Counted from the first letter of the stretch, positions 19,556 through 29,016 are shown. The stretch: 64,000 nucleotides of DNA from Budvicia diplopodorum (GCF_009800925.1 NZ_WOYF01000015.1:1-64000), one strand, 5' to 3'. Program-made: numbers and translations. The notes: generated from the letters alone by a model not told the origin.

Positions 19556-20402
19556 ATTGCTCCTTAAATGCACCAATCAGCGCCCGTTCACTCAGCGGAA
19601 TATCGGTTGGCCATGCCTGCCGGGAGGCTAATTGATCGATGACTCTCCATGCGGCCGGAGCGTTAATCTGGCCCATAGCGGCATGAAATATGTCACTAAC
19701 CAAGCCCTCGGCCAGCGATTGGCCTGAAGAGAGCACCAGTGCCTGCGGGCAGTATTTAGCCGTGGGTAATAGGGTCCGTTCAAAGAGAATAATCCGACAC
19801 AGACGATCTTCTGCGTAACGCTTTAGCTGGGTTAACAATTGCTCGGTAGCTTTCGGGGTTAGTCGGCTAAATGCTTCATCAAGCAGTAACAGGCGCGGAT
19901 GCATTGCCAGCGCACAGGCTAGCACCACACGTTGGGCTTCACCGCCGGACAGCGTTGCCGGGTGACGTAAACGCAAATGTTCACTGTGGGTATAGCTCAA
20001 GGCTTCATCAATTCGCCGTAGGATTTCATCCGTGGGTAAAGCCAGATTTTCCGGCCCGAAAGCGATCTCTTCTTCTACGCTGAAGGTACAGCCGGATAGC
20101 TGAAGCTGAGGCGATTGCTGAACCAACTGAACCTGAGCCGCCAGCTCCGTCAGGCATTTTTGCTCTAAAGGAACGCCAAACAGCGTGGCGCTGCCGCCAA
20201 TCGTTCCGGCCAACTGCTCCGGATACCAGCCCGCCAGTAGTTGGGCTAGCGTACTTTTTCCGCTACCGTTACCGCCGTAGACTACGAAAAAAACGTCATC
20301 GGGTAACGTTAAGTTCAGCGGACCTAACAGCGGCTTCTCCACGCCCTGCGGGGTAAAGGTGAAAGCCTGTAGATTAACTATGTCTAATTTCGCTACCGCC
20401 AA
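19539..20402 (-). CDS. ECF transporter ATPase (EcfA'-type, H-loop altered)
   Basis: A 287-residue ABC ATPase with Walker A GGNGSGKST, a canonical LSGGEAQR signature and Walker B LLLLDEAF. Where the switch histidine is expected the sequence reads RIILFERTLL, so the H-loop His appears to be missing. Together with the altered signature of the partner, this suggests an asymmetric heterodimer with one catalytic site. It overlaps the EcfT gene by ten bases. A C-terminal extension of about 60 residues follows the nucleotide-binding fold. Confidence 0.9.
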   Translation of the reverse strand: MAVAKLDIVNLQAFTFTPQGVEKPLLGPLNLTLPDDVFFVVYGGNGSGKSTLAQLLAGWYPEQLAGTIGGSATLFGVPLEQKCLTELAAQVQLVQQSPQLQLSGCTFSVEEEIAFGPENLALPTDEILRRIDEALSYTHSEHLRLRHPATLSGGEAQRVVLACALAMHPRLLLLDEAFSRLTPKATEQLLTQLKRYAEDRLCRIILFERTLLPTAKYCPQALVLSSGQSLAEGLVSDIFHAAMGQINAPAAWRVIDQLASRQAWPTDIPLSERALIGAFKEQYANSK

Positions 20403-21097
20403 AGGTACGCTCCTGCTTCAATCGCCATCAGGACTATCAGGCCGTAGCGAATCACTTTTTGCCTCCGGCTGTCAGTGGGGGCCCAGAGGGTGGTTCTATG
20501 TCGATGTAGCCTGAATGCGCGCATATCCAGCGCCGCGCCGCGAATAGCCAGTTCATTTAACGCATTGGTAATTAGTGGCATAAGCAGCGCGGGAAGGGCA
20601 CGCAACCGCTGATGCCAGGCACCGTCAAGCGGGATACCTCGGGCTAACTGGGCGTCTTTAATTACGCTAAGCTGTAGGCGAAGTTGCTCAACGATCAATA
20701 ATGGACCCGCTAGTACATAAGCAAAACTGATGGGTAAACGGCTGGAAAACAGCGCCCGCACAAACCGGCGGGTAGAGACTTTCTGTAGCCAGATTTGTGC
20801 GCTGCTGATAATGGCCAGTAGCTTTAACCACAGCGCGATTGCCATCGGCATGCTGTTCTGCTCGATAGGAGCCCCACGCAGCCAAAAAGCCAGCCAGCCG
20901 CCGTGTACCAGCCACAGGCCAATGGCCATGGGGAGCATAAACCACGCGACATAACGCCAGCGCCAGCGGGTATCCGGCAGCAGTAGTAATAGCAAAAATA
21001 TCCCGAAGCTGTAGCACAGCAACACGTTGCCCAGCGGTAACAACAGACCGCTGAGGGCAAACCACCCCCATAGCATTAATGAGGTAAACGGGTGCAT
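20393..21097 (-). CDS. ECF transporter transmembrane subunit EcfT
   Basis: A 234-residue membrane protein with four to five helices and the EcfT coupling region (LARGIPLDGAWHQRLRALPALL). It carries the A-R-G type motif through which T subunits grip the ATPases. A second similar segment (AIRGAALDMRAF) follows. It lies one base after the S-component gene and overlaps the downstream ATPase gene, so subunits are made in step. Confidence 0.88.
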   Translation of the reverse strand: MHPFTSLMLWGWFALSGLLLPLGNVLLCYSFGIFLLLLLLPDTRWRWRYVAWFMLPMAIGLWLVHGGWLAFWLRGAPIEQNSMPMAIALWLKLLAIISSAQIWLQKVSTRRFVRALFSSRLPISFAYVLAGPLLIVEQLRLQLSVIKDAQLARGIPLDGAWHQRLRALPALLMPLITNALNELAIRGAALDMRAFRLHRHRTTLWAPTDSRRQKVIRYGLIVLMAIEAGAYLWR

Positions 21098-21098
21098 A

Positions 21099-21677
21099 TC
21101 AGCGCACGGCAGCCATATTTGGGAAGTTACGCTGAGTGCGTAGCGGCAAGCCCCTGACTAATAGCCAGGCGATAATGGCGGTTAGGATCTTATCGACCAG
21201 ATTGGCACCGATGACCGTAATAGCCACAGATTTAACCAGGTTTTGACCAATGGCGTTGACGTAGGCAACGATGAAGTCCGCGCCGCTACCGGTTGCGCCG
21301 CCGAACAGATAAGTACGGATTGGCACTGCCACTAGCGTAAGTGCCAGCGTAATCACAATACCGGAACCGATGACTTTAGGCAGGGATCTAAACCAGCCGA
21401 TTCTGGCCATAATGCCGCAGCTTAAACCAATTACCATCGCCACCGGCGCAAATGCCGCCGCTATCGGACCAGAAAGTAATCCCCAAAGCAGATTGGTGAG
21501 CAGACCGGTAAACAACGCAGCCCAAGGACCGGCCAGCAGGGCACACAGCATGGTCCCAATGGAATCGAGAAAAATGGGTAGCTTGAGCATTGAGACGATT
21601 TGCCCGCCAATCATGTTGATAGCAATAGACATTACAATTAGTACCAGAGTACGACTGGAAACAGCATTACTTGCCAT
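21099..21677 (-). CDS. ECF transporter substrate-binding (S) component
   Basis: A 192-residue protein with about six membrane helices and the fold of ECF S components. Short motifs are PIFLDSIGTML, a region found in several small-vitamin S subunits, and the glycine/alanine-rich helices that dock on EcfT. The substrate cannot be read from the sequence. No vitamin riboswitch is visible upstream, so the usual clue to the ligand is missing. Confidence 0.82.
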   Translation of the reverse strand: MASNAVSSRTLVLIVMSIAINMIGGQIVSMLKLPIFLDSIGTMLCALLAGPWAALFTGLLTNLLWGLLSGPIAAAFAPVAMVIGLSCGIMARIGWFRSLPKVIGSGIVITLALTLVAVPIRTYLFGGATGSGADFIVAYVNAIGQNLVKSVAITVIGANLVDKILTAIIAWLLVRGLPLRTQRNFPNMAAVR

Positions 21678-21727
21678 AAAAACCTCAAAGATGAATCAGA
21701 ATAAAAAGCAGGGGGGTATTTTTGTTA

Positions 21728-22153
21728 TCAGCGCGGGTTTATTACCAGCTCATCATAACCAGAAAGTGAGCATGGCTGTCGGCTAAAGCTAAGATTGTTC
21801 AACTCACCGAGAACCAGTTCCAGCGTTGTTCTGACCGTACAGCCAGACATAAGATGGCCGCCGGTCATTTTTCCTGTCTCATCTGAAACGGATAAATGGA
21901 GATGCTCACCCCGTTGTTCTAGCGTACCAATCAGCGATACCACTTCAAATTTGCCATGCAGCGTGGTGGTTTCTGGCTGACCGGCAAATCGCAATGCTAC
22001 GTTTGTCAGGCTACCGACGCAGCCGGCAATAAACGCGGCCTGTAACCGGTTATTGGCGATAAATTTCTGCAGGGAACCCATAACGTCGTCTCCTGGCAGA
22101 AGGCGTAAGGCAAAAAATTTGGCGCTGGACGTTTTATTGGATTGATTGGCCAT
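21728..22153 (-). CDS. PPC/DUF296-domain protein
   Basis: A 141-residue single-domain protein of the PPC (plants and prokaryotes conserved, DUF296) family. It shows FALRLLPGDDVMGSLQKFI, the core AAFIAGCVGSLTNVALRFAG, and the DGHL-like stretch GGHLMSGCTVRTTLEL. Bacterial members form trimers and often sit with transporters; DNA or ligand binding is not proven for them. It is the first gene of the ECF operon, 50 bases before the S component, and may sense the transported ligand. Confidence 0.85.
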   Translation of the reverse strand: MANQSNKTSSAKFFALRLLPGDDVMGSLQKFIANNRLQAAFIAGCVGSLTNVALRFAGQPETTTLHGKFEVVSLIGTLEQRGEHLHLSVSDETGKMTGGHLMSGCTVRTTLELVLGELNNLSFSRQPCSLSGYDELVINPR

Positions 22154-22679
22154 CGGTTACATTCCTGATCGGATATACGCCATTATAGCGCTTGAACAAC
22201 GCATAGCTACGACGATAGTAAACGGGCGCTATCATACACCGTTCCCGGCAAAATAAACCAGAGAATGAGGTTGCTTAGCCCGAACCGGATGATTTTTCTG
22301 CAATTATCTATAAAACAAGTTTCAGAAAATAAGCATTATGTATTTCTTATTTCGGATGGAAAATATTACCAGCATGAGTTACTTGCTTTGATATATTATA
22401 TTTTCAATGAATATGAAGAGTGAATTAAATATTTAGTTTTGAACGAGGTTATTCTTATAAGGCTATTTTGTCGATTGGGGTTAATTCAAAAAATCAGTAT
22501 TTATGAGGTAAATTGAGAGTTATTCAGAGTATTGAAGGTTCATTTTTTAACCGGTTGTTCTAGTGTCATTTATTATGGTCATCAACGCATTAAATTGCCT
22601 GTCTAATGGTGGTCAATTTAAATTTGTCCTAATCAAATTTTTATTAATTTAAAAATTATCCATGCAATGGAATGACACT
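22154..22679. other. Divergent intergenic region PPC-ECF / autotransporter
   Basis: About 525 AT-rich bases. They carry the ECF operon promoter (minus strand) and the autotransporter promoter (plus strand). I looked for TPP, cobalamin, FMN and lysine riboswitch cores beside the PPC gene and recognised none. No coding frame is convincing. Confidence 0.55.
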
Positions 22680-25600
22680 ATGAATAAACATCAAAGATTG
22701 GCGGTCAATAAATTATCCAAATTTAAGAAACGGCATTTAATTATTCTTATTGGATCTATTTTATTGAGCAGTAGCCCTGCAATAGTATCGGCGGTGCAGC
22801 TTATTGCCGATAAACAGAACGGTTCAAAGAGGGGCCTTAACGGTGGAGAGTACACCAATACAGGACCTATGCTGGCGGAAGCGGCAGTTATTGCGGCCGG
22901 GGCGGGTTATCAGATTGATGCGAATGGGCTGAATATCAACGTGCCTGATTCGATGGCCTCTTCCATTGAGGCCTCGGTTTATGTTTCACAAGGGGCTGGC
23001 ATTACGCTGAGCAACTCAGCCCTGACCAATAGCCGGGTTTTGGCGTCCGGCAGCGGAAGTAAACTGACATTTAACTCTGTTTCAGTCACAACCCCGAATG
23101 CGGGTAACGCCATTATGGTTAAGGATAGGGCTACGGCTCAGCTAAACGGCGTTACCGTTGGTCCCGATAATTATCTCGCCGTCATGGCGACTAACGGTGC
23201 CAACGTAGAAATTAATAACCTTCGCGCGCTCTCTGGTATTTATCTGTCCGCCAGTACCGGAAATCTTAGACACAGTCGCATTGATACGGCATCAAACGTT
23301 GGTGTCGGCGTGGTTAACGACAAGTCTAACCTCCTGATTGAAGACTCAACCATTTACGGTAAAGCGGGCGGCATAACGGTAACGAATGAGGGGACGCTTA
23401 CCTTTAAGCGGGGAGAGATTAAGTCTGATGGTAATGCGTTAGTGATTAATCAGGACAGCGCTTTTTCCGGCAGTAACGTGTCTATTATTGCCGGCAGGCA
23501 AGCGATTCAGGCGTTAGCCGGAAGTTCGGTGAAGCTGGACGGTTTTTCCAGAATGCAGGGCCAAGCTGGAATTTATGCGGATGGCGTTAAGTTAGACTTT
23601 ACCGATGTACAAATTAATACGCTCGGGGTCAATGTAGGGCATGGCATTTGGTTACAGAACCTTGATGATTTATGTGCTTCGGGCTGTGAAACGGCGACGC
23701 TGAACAGGGTTAATATCGATACGATGGGTACGGTATCGCACGGGCTCTATTTTACCGTTGGTGCAAAAGCTGACATAGATAACTCAGCAATTGCCACTCA
23801 CGGTGACAGATCTATCGGTATCTATGTTGCCGGATCGAGTTCCAGCTACTCTCCCTCTGCCCTTAAACTGACTAACAGCAGTGTGACCACTGACGGCGTG
23901 AGGTCGCGGGGTATTATGGTGAGAAACTATACCGATAGCGGTCGTATCACCAGCGAGTTGGATAGCGTAAACGTACTGACTCAGGGAGAAAGTTCCGCAG
24001 CTTTAGTGGTTTGGGAAGGCTCCAGGCTGAACGGAACGAATGTGATTGCTAAAACTACCGGGCTCGATAGCCCAGTGCTCGACGTTGCTGGCGGCAGCGC
24101 CATCAAACGCAATACGGTAACGCTGACGGGCGGTAGCTTAACCAGTACTCAAAATGTCGGGGTTGTCGTTGACGGATTCAGCGATATTAGCCTGAGCAAT
24201 ATGAGCGTTTCGGGTACATCCGGGTTTGTGACTGCCGAAGGGCTTGCCGATGCGACTGTGGCTCTGAATCGCGTGAATGCTGACGGAGATACCTCCGTGC
24301 TCAGCGGCGGTCGCCTGAATATGACACTGGATAATGCCTCTTATATGAAAGGCCGGGTTAACGGCGCTTCGGTCAGCCTGATTGATACGGCCAGCATATG
24401 GGACGTTGCGGGAGATTCAACGGTTAATAGTTTGAATAACTCGGGTCATGTGCGCTTTACCGATCCCGGTAGCGCAACCTTTACCGGGCGTACTCTGACG
24501 GTTAACGGTGACTACGTTGGTCATGGCGGCACGCTGACGCTTTATTCCCAACTGAGTGATGATATATCGGCCACGGATAGCATGGTGGTAATCGGAAATA
24601 CGCGGGGCCAGACCTACCTCGCTATTAACAACGCGGGTGGCTTAGGCGGTGAGACCGTCGATGGTATACGGGTGATCAGCGTGGCGGGGCAGTCTGACGG
24701 GCGGTTCTCGCTGAACGGGCGGGTCGGTTACGGCGGTTATGAATATTTCCTTCATCAGGGCGATAGCACCGGCAACGGCGGCGACTGGTACTTACGTTCT
24801 GAGTACAGTATCACCCCGCCTTCGTCCCCTACACCAACGCCTCAGCCAGTACCAGCGCCTCAACCTCAGCCAGCAACGCCAACGCCGCCTGTTTACCCGA
24901 ATTCGCGGCCGGTGATTGAACCTGAAGTCGGTATTTATGCCGGAAATCAGACCGTTGCCAATACGCTGTTTAATCTACGTCTTCACGATCGCATTGGAGA
25001 GGCTCAGTTCAGCTCGAAGGGGGATCGTTCGGTTAACAGTGCAGCTAACCGTTCAGCTAACATCGCGGAGTCCATGTGGTTACGGGTAGTGGGTTCTCAT
25101 GAGAAGAGTCACGTGGCCGATGACCGGCTCAGGCTACAAACCAACGCCAGTCTGGTTCAGCTTGGTGGCGACGTTGCCCTATGGAGCACTAACGGGCAGG
25201 ATCGGGGCCATTTAGGCGCAATGGCCGGATACGGCAATGCACACTTAACTTCTGCTTCCCAACAAAGCGGCTATTCCGCCAAGAGCCAGATCGATGGCTA
25301 CAGCGTGGGTTTATATGCAACCTGGTATGCTAATCAGGATTTAAAACAGAGCGGGCTGTACGTTGACAGTTGGGTACAGCATAGCTGGTTTAACAACGAT
25401 GTCAGTGCCGATCGGCGTTCAACGATTAATTATGATGCCAAAGGCGTTAGCGCCTCCATCGAGACGGGCTATACCCAGAAAGTCAGTGAATTTAGCAACG
25501 GCACGTGGTTCGTTCAGCCGCAGGCTCAGATTATCTGGTCCGGCGTACGTGCTGATAAAGTTGACGACGGCCGGGGTAGCGCGATCGACAGCGATAATCA

Positions 25601-25916
25601 GGATTACTGGCAAAGTCGGATTGGCCTGCGCACCTACCTGCAAGGAACCTCTCCGGCCAATCGTGCCCAGATCTTCCAGCCGTTTATTGAAGCCAGCTGG
25701 CTGCACAACAGCCACGGCTATGGCGTAGATTACCGGACGGATAGAGGGTCGCGTCACTATGAAAGCGATACTTCAAGAGATATTGCCGAGGTGAAAACCG
25801 GCGTGGAAGGGAAGATTTCAAACTCTCTGACCCTGTGGGGAAATATCGGCCACCAGTTTGATGCTCAGCACTATCAAAGAACTGAGGGAACGTTGGGGGT
25901 TAAGTATCAGTTCTGA
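22680..25916 (+). CDS. Autotransporter adhesin (type Va secretion)
   Basis: A 1078-residue autotransporter. An extended signal peptide (about 1-38, ending SPAIVSA) is followed by a passenger of about 690 residues made of beta-helix-like repeats rich in G, N, S, T and V. A proline-rich linker (PPSSPTPTPQPVPAPQPQ) comes near residue 730, and the last 280 residues form an outer-membrane beta-barrel ending in aromatic Phe (GVKYQF). A pertactin-like junction precedes the barrel. The start at 22680 has a gga site; an in-frame ATG six codons earlier lacks one. One Cys pair lies in the passenger (CASGCE). A surface adhesin is the likely role. Confidence 0.9.
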   Translation: MNKHQRLAVNKLSKFKKRHLIILIGSILLSSSPAIVSAVQLIADKQNGSKRGLNGGEYTNTGPMLAEAAVIAAGAGYQIDANGLNINVPDSMASSIEASVYVSQGAGITLSNSALTNSRVLASGSGSKLTFNSVSVTTPNAGNAIMVKDRATAQLNGVTVGPDNYLAVMATNGANVEINNLRALSGIYLSASTGNLRHSRIDTASNVGVGVVNDKSNLLIEDSTIYGKAGGITVTNEGTLTFKRGEIKSDGNALVINQDSAFSGSNVSIIAGRQAIQALAGSSVKLDGFSRMQGQAGIYADGVKLDFTDVQINTLGVNVGHGIWLQNLDDLCASGCETATLNRVNIDTMGTVSHGLYFTVGAKADIDNSAIATHGDRSIGIYVAGSSSSYSPSALKLTNSSVTTDGVRSRGIMVRNYTDSGRITSELDSVNVLTQGESSAALVVWEGSRLNGTNVIAKTTGLDSPVLDVAGGSAIKRNTVTLTGGSLTSTQNVGVVVDGFSDISLSNMSVSGTSGFVTAEGLADATVALNRVNADGDTSVLSGGRLNMTLDNASYMKGRVNGASVSLIDTASIWDVAGDSTVNSLNNSGHVRFTDPGSATFTGRTLTVNGDYVGHGGTLTLYSQLSDDISATDSMVVIGNTRGQTYLAINNAGGLGGETVDGIRVISVAGQSDGRFSLNGRVGYGGYEYFLHQGDSTGNGGDWYLRSEYSITPPSSPTPTPQPVPAPQPQPATPTPPVYPNSRPVIEPEVGIYAGNQTVANTLFNLRLHDRIGEAQFSSKGDRSVNSAANRSANIAESMWLRVVGSHEKSHVADDRLRLQTNASLVQLGGDVALWSTNGQDRGHLGAMAGYGNAHLTSASQQSGYSAKSQIDGYSVGLYATWYANQDLKQSGLYVDSWVQHSWFNNDVSADRRSTINYDAKGVSASIETGYTQKVSEFSNGTWFVQPQAQIIWSGVRADKVDDGRGSAIDSDNQDYWQSRIGLRTYLQGTSPANRAQIFQPFIEASWLHNSHGYGVDYRTDRGSRHYESDTSRDIAEVKTGVEGKISNSLTLWGNIGHQFDAQHYQRTEGTLGVKYQF

Positions 25917-25968
25917 TATTGATATGAGGTTGAATAAAAACGGGCGATAAAACCGCGTGAATCTTCGT

Positions 25969-25990
25969 TATCCCGACGAAAGTCGGGATA
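25969..25990. terminator. Stem-loop after the autotransporter gene
   Basis: A perfect 9-bp stem (tatcccgac / gtcgggata) with a GAAA tetraloop lies 52 bases after the stop codon. It has no T run, so termination is inferred from position; it may instead stabilise the transcript end. Confidence 0.5.
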
Positions 25991-26070
25991 GTTCACAAAT
26001 TAATGCTTGGCCCCGTTTTCGTCAGCCTATACGCTAAATGACAATAGTAAAAACGACTCACTACCGCTCA

Positions 26071-26415
26071 TCAGTTGGGGCACCGATAAACCTGACCTAT
26101 CACTTTGGTATCTAACGGAACAAATCCTGACCAGAAGCTGTCGCTGGCTCCAACGGTTCCATAAATCACGTTACCACCCATCGCGGCAGCTTTATTGCGT
26201 AAATCATTGGTCGCGCCGTCGATAGAGCTAGACGTCTCGCCGCTGGATAACCAATTGCCTTGGCTACCGGTGATTTCGCCTAATAGCTGACACTGAGCGC
26301 CCGGCTTGTCATTGACAAGTCTGACCTGCTGACCGGCTCCGTTTAATTGATTTGACGTACTGCAACCGGCTAATAAAGCCATAGTAGTAAGGCATAACAA
26401 CGCTTTTATTCGCAT
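26071..26415 (-). CDS. yjeI: DUF4156 lipoprotein YjeI
   Basis: A 114-residue lipoprotein resembling E. coli YjeI. The signal peptide ends in the lipobox LLAGC, so the Cys is lipidated and the protein is held in the envelope. The DUF4156 core matches: GAQCQLLGEITG, NDLRNKAAAMGGNVIYG and the C-terminal GQVYRCPN. The residue after Cys is Ser, which favours outer-membrane sorting. Function is unknown in the family. Confidence 0.92.
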   Translation of the reverse strand: MRIKALLCLTTMALLAGCSTSNQLNGAGQQVRLVNDKPGAQCQLLGEITGSQGNWLSSGETSSSIDGATNDLRNKAAAMGGNVIYGTVGASDSFWSGFVPLDTKVIGQVYRCPN

Positions 26416-26697
26416 CTTTTTCTCCGGCGGATAGTTGGAAAGGGATAGCTAAATACTAGCAGATGTGCGCGCCCTGTCTCAGGGCAATGGTTTTAACTGC
26501 CAGAATGATCACGAAAAAATGTATCAAAGCACCGGCGTTAGGCCACAATAACCATTACGGGATAAAAGAGTGAAACCACTTTCCCCCTTAGCCGGTAGGA
26601 TCGGTTAGTATAAGGATGAGAACTCTAGGCGGAAGAAGCGGCATTAGCTGTCGCGTATGATTGATTATTCAGGTGAGCCAGTAAGGGAAGGATTAGA

Positions 26698-27228
26698 TTG
26701 AAAAGATTAGCGTTTATTCTGATGATATACCCGCTTGTCAGCGTGGCTCAGCCGCTGCCGGAAGAGCCGGTAATGCTAAGCTGCCTGCTGGCAAAGAGCG
26801 CCAATGACGATATCCGGTATAAAAACATTAACGTGCGTAACGTGCGTATTCGCGGCGATAACTCTTCTAACGGCATGTCTTACACCTTTCCCTATGATGG
26901 CAAAAACCTCGGCTATTTTGAAAAATACGGCAAGGGAGAGGTTATTTATAATGAGCAAAGCTATACGGTAGAAAAAAGCCAGCCGTTAACCATGATCGGT
27001 GCGCCTTCCGCACGGGCGCTAGCCAAGTTTGACTTCTCTATGGCCGGATGGGCGGAAGTGGATAGCGCCGATCGCCAGTATCTGTGCATTAATTTTCCCT
27101 TTGGCGGCGCAGGCTTAGGCAACGGCGATCGCGATCTGACCTATGCTTTTGTGCTTAGCCTTACCGTCGGGCAGCAGTCAGTGCTGTATTCTTGGGCGGG
27201 CGATATCAGAAAGTTGACGTCGAAATAA
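26698..27228 (+). CDS. Exported protein of unknown function
   Basis: A 176-residue protein with a short signal peptide (MKRLAFILMIYPLVSVAQ). The mature part is small, beta-rich in appearance, and has two Cys (in LSCLLA and YLCINF) that could form a disulphide. The start codon is TTG, supported by a strong gggaagga ribosome site five bases upstream; no ATG is suitably placed. I do not recognise the family. It ends in its own terminator. Confidence 0.7.
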   Translation: MKRLAFILMIYPLVSVAQPLPEEPVMLSCLLAKSANDDIRYKNINVRNVRIRGDNSSNGMSYTFPYDGKNLGYFEKYGKGEVIYNEQSYTVEKSQPLTMIGAPSARALAKFDFSMAGWAEVDSADRQYLCINFPFGGAGLGNGDRDLTYAFVLSLTVGQQSVLYSWAGDIRKLTSK

Positions 27229-27297
27229 CCGACGATCTACGGCAATCCCCTGTGAGTGCTCACTAACTGCACTTTAGCCTGTCGGTTATTTTTTTGT
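27223..27297 (+). terminator. Composite terminator after the TTG-start gene
   Basis: An 11-bp stem (aaataaccgac / gtcggttattt) encloses a smaller hairpin (gtgag / ctcac) and is followed by a T run. Its left arm overlaps the end of the coding sequence. Confidence 0.75.
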
Positions 27298-27366
27298 TAT
27301 AGCTATCGTTTCTCTCTTTGATACTGCCTTTCTATAAAGTGATATTTTATTTTCTGACCCATTAGC

Positions 27367-28200
27367 TTATTTTTTCATATCGCTACGGATTTGAATGTGA
27401 CTGATGATAGTAAAAATAAAGGTTCCACCCAGAATATTCCCGGCCAGCGTTGGTAGGGCAAACGGGTAAATGAATTCAGCCCATGCGGTGTGGCCGGTAA
27501 AGATTAAGTAGAAGCCTTCTACTGAGCCAACTACGATATGGGTCAGGTCGCAGATAGAAATAATGTAGGTCATCAGAATAATCACCCATATTTTGGCCGA
27601 ACCGGCGGTCGGAAACATCCATACCATAGTGGCAATCAGCCAGCCGGAGAGGATCCCGCCTAAGAACATATCTTTGCCGCTTTTTTCCATCATCGCCTGA
27701 GACAGGGTTAAGAATGCTTTTTGCATTTCTACGCCAAATACCGAAAAGTTAACCAATACCCATGCAATGACGGCGGTACCGATCAGATTACCGAGCAGGA
27801 CTATTCCCCATAGCCTCAGCAGGATAGCTAAATTTTTGGCCGTGGGTTTTTGTATCACCGGCAGGACGGCAGTCAGGGTGTTTTCAGTAAATAGCTGCTG
27901 TTTAGACATAATGACAATAATAAAGCCGAAGGTATAACCAAAGCTTTCAATTAGGTTGGTGAAATAGCTTTGTTGAAACACAGTATGAAAGTTAGCTTTG
28001 GCTATTAGCGAGATTCCAATCGATAAACCGGCAGCAATGGCTGAGAATATCAGGGCAACAAAGTCACGTTCTAGCTCTTTATGGCCTTCTGCCCGGATCT
28101 GTTCATGCACGGCGGCGGCCGGTGAGGGCAATTTATCTTCGTCGGTTTCGATACGATCGCCACGTTCTTCTTTAGCTTCCACGCGTATTTTATCTTTCAT
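27367..28200 (-). CDS. yfdC: Formate/nitrite-transporter-family protein YfdC
   Basis: A 277-residue member of the FNT channel family, of the YfdC branch. A charged N-terminal tail (about 1-45) precedes six membrane helices. Family positions are seen in SKQQLFTENTLTAVLPV, GNLIGTAVIAW, GGILSGWLIATMVWMF and the last helix GNILGGTFIF. FNT channels pass small monovalent anions such as formate, nitrite or hydrosulphide; the substrate of YfdC is not known. It is a single-gene unit. Confidence 0.88.
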   Translation of the reverse strand: MKDKIRVEAKEERGDRIETDEDKLPSPAAAVHEQIRAEGHKELERDFVALIFSAIAAGLSIGISLIAKANFHTVFQQSYFTNLIESFGYTFGFIIVIMSKQQLFTENTLTAVLPVIQKPTAKNLAILLRLWGIVLLGNLIGTAVIAWVLVNFSVFGVEMQKAFLTLSQAMMEKSGKDMFLGGILSGWLIATMVWMFPTAGSAKIWVIILMTYIISICDLTHIVVGSVEGFYLIFTGHTAWAEFIYPFALPTLAGNILGGTFIFTIISHIQIRSDMKK

Positions 28201-28389
28201 ATGGGTTCTCTGGTAATTTCGCGGCGTTATACGATATTAATAACGCTGAGGGTTAATCAATAATGAAGCCATTTTGAACATCATTGAATGAAACGTGCGG
28301 GGCGTCTAATGTGTTGTTCTGATTGGAAGTATAGATGAAAAATCACCAGGCTAACGCAGTAGGGCTGGAGTCAGCCCATGGTTTTTGCT

Positions 28390-28938
28390 TTATTGCGACT
28401 CAAACTCCCGGCAGATCAGGGTGATGCTTTCCGATGGTAATAACTCCTGCGTTAAGCGACAGAACGATTGCCCTTGCTGACGCTGATGAAAACGGCAAAA
28501 CTGGCATTCACCAAAAAGACGAACCCCTTCCCGCAGCTGAACCTGCCGTAATAACCCCATTAGCTGTAGCTGAAGTTCCTCACCGCCGCTGGGTAACGCA
28601 GACTGTACTTTGGCGATGTTATCTTGTGATAACGCACCTTCGATGGCCTGTCTGGCTTTGTCGGTCAGAAAAAGCAGAACTTTGCGTTTATCTCCGGGGT
28701 GGGACTGCCGGTAAATCAGCGCTTTTTCTTCCAGCTTTCTTAACGACTGAGAAACCGTTCCTTTCGTCAGGCCTAAGTATTCGGTGACGGATCCAGGCGT
28801 GTTCGAATAATGGTTACAGCGCAGTAAATAATAAAGTGCATTAACCTGCACCGAGGGAAGAGACTCTAGCAGCGAATTTCGGCGAAATCCGCTCTGCTGT
28901 AGGTTTGCCAGCCTTTCTAGTATGTCAAATAGCGTCAT
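28390..28938 (-). CDS. MarR-family regulator with C-terminal four-cysteine motif
   Basis: A 182-residue regulator. The winged helix domain (about 30-115) contains SVTEYLGLTKGTVSQSLRKLEEKALI, typical of MarR. The C-terminal 45 residues add four Cys: C145 and C148 (ECQFC), C160 and C176. This could bind zinc or an iron-sulphur cluster, or act as a thiol switch. The start at 28938 has a gggggaa site; a longer open frame of 23 codons runs through the promoter and is rejected. It is divergent from a CPVC thioredoxin-like gene, with two matching palindromes between them, so it probably represses both genes. Confidence 0.87.
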   Translation of the reverse strand: MTLFDILERLANLQQSGFRRNSLLESLPSVQVNALYYLLRCNHYSNTPGSVTEYLGLTKGTVSQSLRKLEEKALIYRQSHPGDKRKVLLFLTDKARQAIEGALSQDNIAKVQSALPSGGEELQLQLMGLLRQVQLREGVRLFGECQFCRFHQRQQGQSFCRLTQELLPSESITLICREFESQ

Positions 28939-28962
28939 GTTTCCCCCAGATTTTGGCCAATA

Positions 28963-28977
28963 GTATCGATTCGAAAC
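28963..28977. promoter_or_regulatory. Operator 1 (near-palindrome)
   Basis: gtatcg-att-cgaaac matches the perfect operator at 29017-29031 with one change in the right half. It lies just upstream of the MarR-type gene and is a probable autoregulatory site. Confidence 0.7.
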
Positions 28978-28981
28978 CATA

Positions 28982-29010
28982 TTGACAAGGAAGTAATGGT
29001 TTTGCACTAT
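28982..29010 (+). promoter_or_regulatory. Sigma-70 promoter of the thioredoxin-like gene
   Basis: A consensus -35 ttgaca (28982-28987), a 17-base spacer and a -10 cactat (29005-29010) place the start of transcription near 29017, inside operator 2. This geometry suits direct repression. Confidence 0.7.
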
Positions 29011-29016
29011 TCAGTT

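Noticed and set aside
22154-22679. Riboswitch upstream of the ECF operon
   Set aside because: No conserved core of TPP, FMN, cobalamin, lysine or preQ1 classes could be recognised by eye; a covariance-model search would be needed to exclude one fully.
17082-25916. PapI-like protein as regulator of the nearby autotransporter
   Set aside because: The genes are over 5 kb apart with unrelated units between, and I saw no paired GATC or Lrp-type sites before the autotransporter.
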